A stretch of 31,655 bases of DNA from CAYZED01 sp964477445 (GTDB lineage: Bacteria > Bacillota > Clostridia > Lutisporales > Lutisporaceae), in contig CAYZED010000028.1 in NCBI GenBank assembly GCA_964477445.1, positions 1-31,655 on the forward strand. Reading direction: 5' to 3'. The translations under genes and the position numbers were made by a program. Shown in pieces: positions 31,464 to 31,655 of the stretch (positions within the stretch are counted from its first letter, which is position 1; each line of letters begins with the position of its first letter). A model generated the notes under the pieces. That model was given only the letters and a program-made list of their open reading frames with translations, was not told where the DNA came from and ran no database searches.

Positions 31464-31505
31464 ATTATAGATTTTGCACTGAGTTTAAGCAGTGATTCAT
31501 ATCAC
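31464..31505 (-). promoter_or_regulatory. hcp promoter with FNR/CRP-family operator near -41.5
   Basis: TATAAT (minus strand 31469-31464) is preceded by a poor -35 region. The perfect palindrome GTGATTCATATCAC (31492-31505, GTGAT-N4-ATCAC) is centred about 41 bases before the predicted start. That is the class II activator position for CRP/FNR proteins, whose sites are TTGAT-N4-ATCAA or TGTGA-N6-TCACA. HcpR or an FNR homologue is a plausible regulator. Confidence 0.6.
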
Positions 31506-31557
31506 ATATATGAGTTGTTTTTGTCACAATTCTAAATATATTAAAAACACTTCAAGT

Positions 31558-31655
31558 AAGTGATATCAGTAAAAGTTCAATTAAGTGATATCATTAAATA
31601 TTCAATTAAGTGATATCATTAAATATTCAATTAAGTGATATCATTAAATATTCAA
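31558..31655. repeat. 25-bp tandem repeat array upstream of hcp, cut by window edge
   Basis: AAGTGATATCATTAAATATT followed by CAATT recurs at 31558, 31583, 31608 and 31633 with an exact 25-base period and runs off the window. Each unit holds the palindrome TGATATCA. The first copy is diverged and the rest are near identical. There are no spacers, so it is not a CRISPR array. Confidence 0.9.

Noticed and set aside
31558..31655. CRISPR array
   Set aside because: The 25-bp units are directly adjacent with no unique spacers, and no cas gene is in the window.

Overview
The window is low-GC DNA with typical Firmicutes signals: GGAGG-type ribosome sites, TTGACA/TATAAT promoters with 17-base spacing, and frequent TTG and GTG starts. 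The gene content (hybrid cluster protein, a sodium-pump decarboxylase pair, a CoA-disulfide reductase fused to rhodanese, HD-GYP, ATP-type phosphofructokinase) points to an anaerobic member of the Clostridia. I cannot name the genus. Three runs of ten Ns (5591-5600, 22533-22542, 30141-30150) are scaffold joins of arbitrary length, so this is a draft assembly. Each join cuts a gene.

Layout. (1) 1-3530 is an accessory, defence-like block: a decayed AlbA_2/RecG-like fragment, an AAA15-type ATPase behind a consensus promoter flanked by two identical palindromic repeats, a MazF/PemK-fold toxin gene with no protein antitoxin, a separately promoted small RNA made of about 28-nt hairpin repeats, and a convergent Bro-N/Fic gene. 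(2) 3565-8563 is mostly housekeeping on the minus strand: alr, acpS, a gapped coiled-coil protein, CoA-disulfide reductase and a response regulator. (3) 8755-9727 holds a cyclophilin gene followed by a 395-bp fold-back inverted-repeat element. (4) 9716-17395 has HD-GYP, a YtcJ-type amidohydrolase, a large hybrid histidine kinase and topoisomerase III. (5) 17651-26335 has a DUF2161 nuclease-fold protein and the aromatic amino acid block. In that block pheA, aroA and tyrA run leftward, and aroC, a fused aroK-aroB and the DAHP synthase gene run rightward. Divergent promoters between tyrA and aroC share a -35 region, and the DAHP synthase gene has its own promoter, a Phe/Tyr/Trp-rich leader peptide and an intrinsic terminator, which together look like an attenuator. 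(6) 26440-31655 has pfkA, a FlK-type thioesterase, a small OadG-like subunit followed by OadB, and hcp with an FNR/CRP-like site at about -41.

How the parts work together. The aromatic block covers DAHP synthase, dehydroquinate synthase, shikimate kinase, EPSP synthase and chorismate synthase, plus the branch enzymes to phenylpyruvate and hydroxyphenylpyruvate. No dehydroquinase or shikimate dehydrogenase gene is in the window. The most novel candidate is the toxin plus hairpin-array RNA at 1773-2630, which resembles a type III-like toxin-antitoxin arrangement with the RNA downstream rather than upstream. A second theme is frequent short tandem repeats (15-25 bp, 2-4 copies). Several begin exactly at the stop codon of a gene and others are in-frame inside genes.
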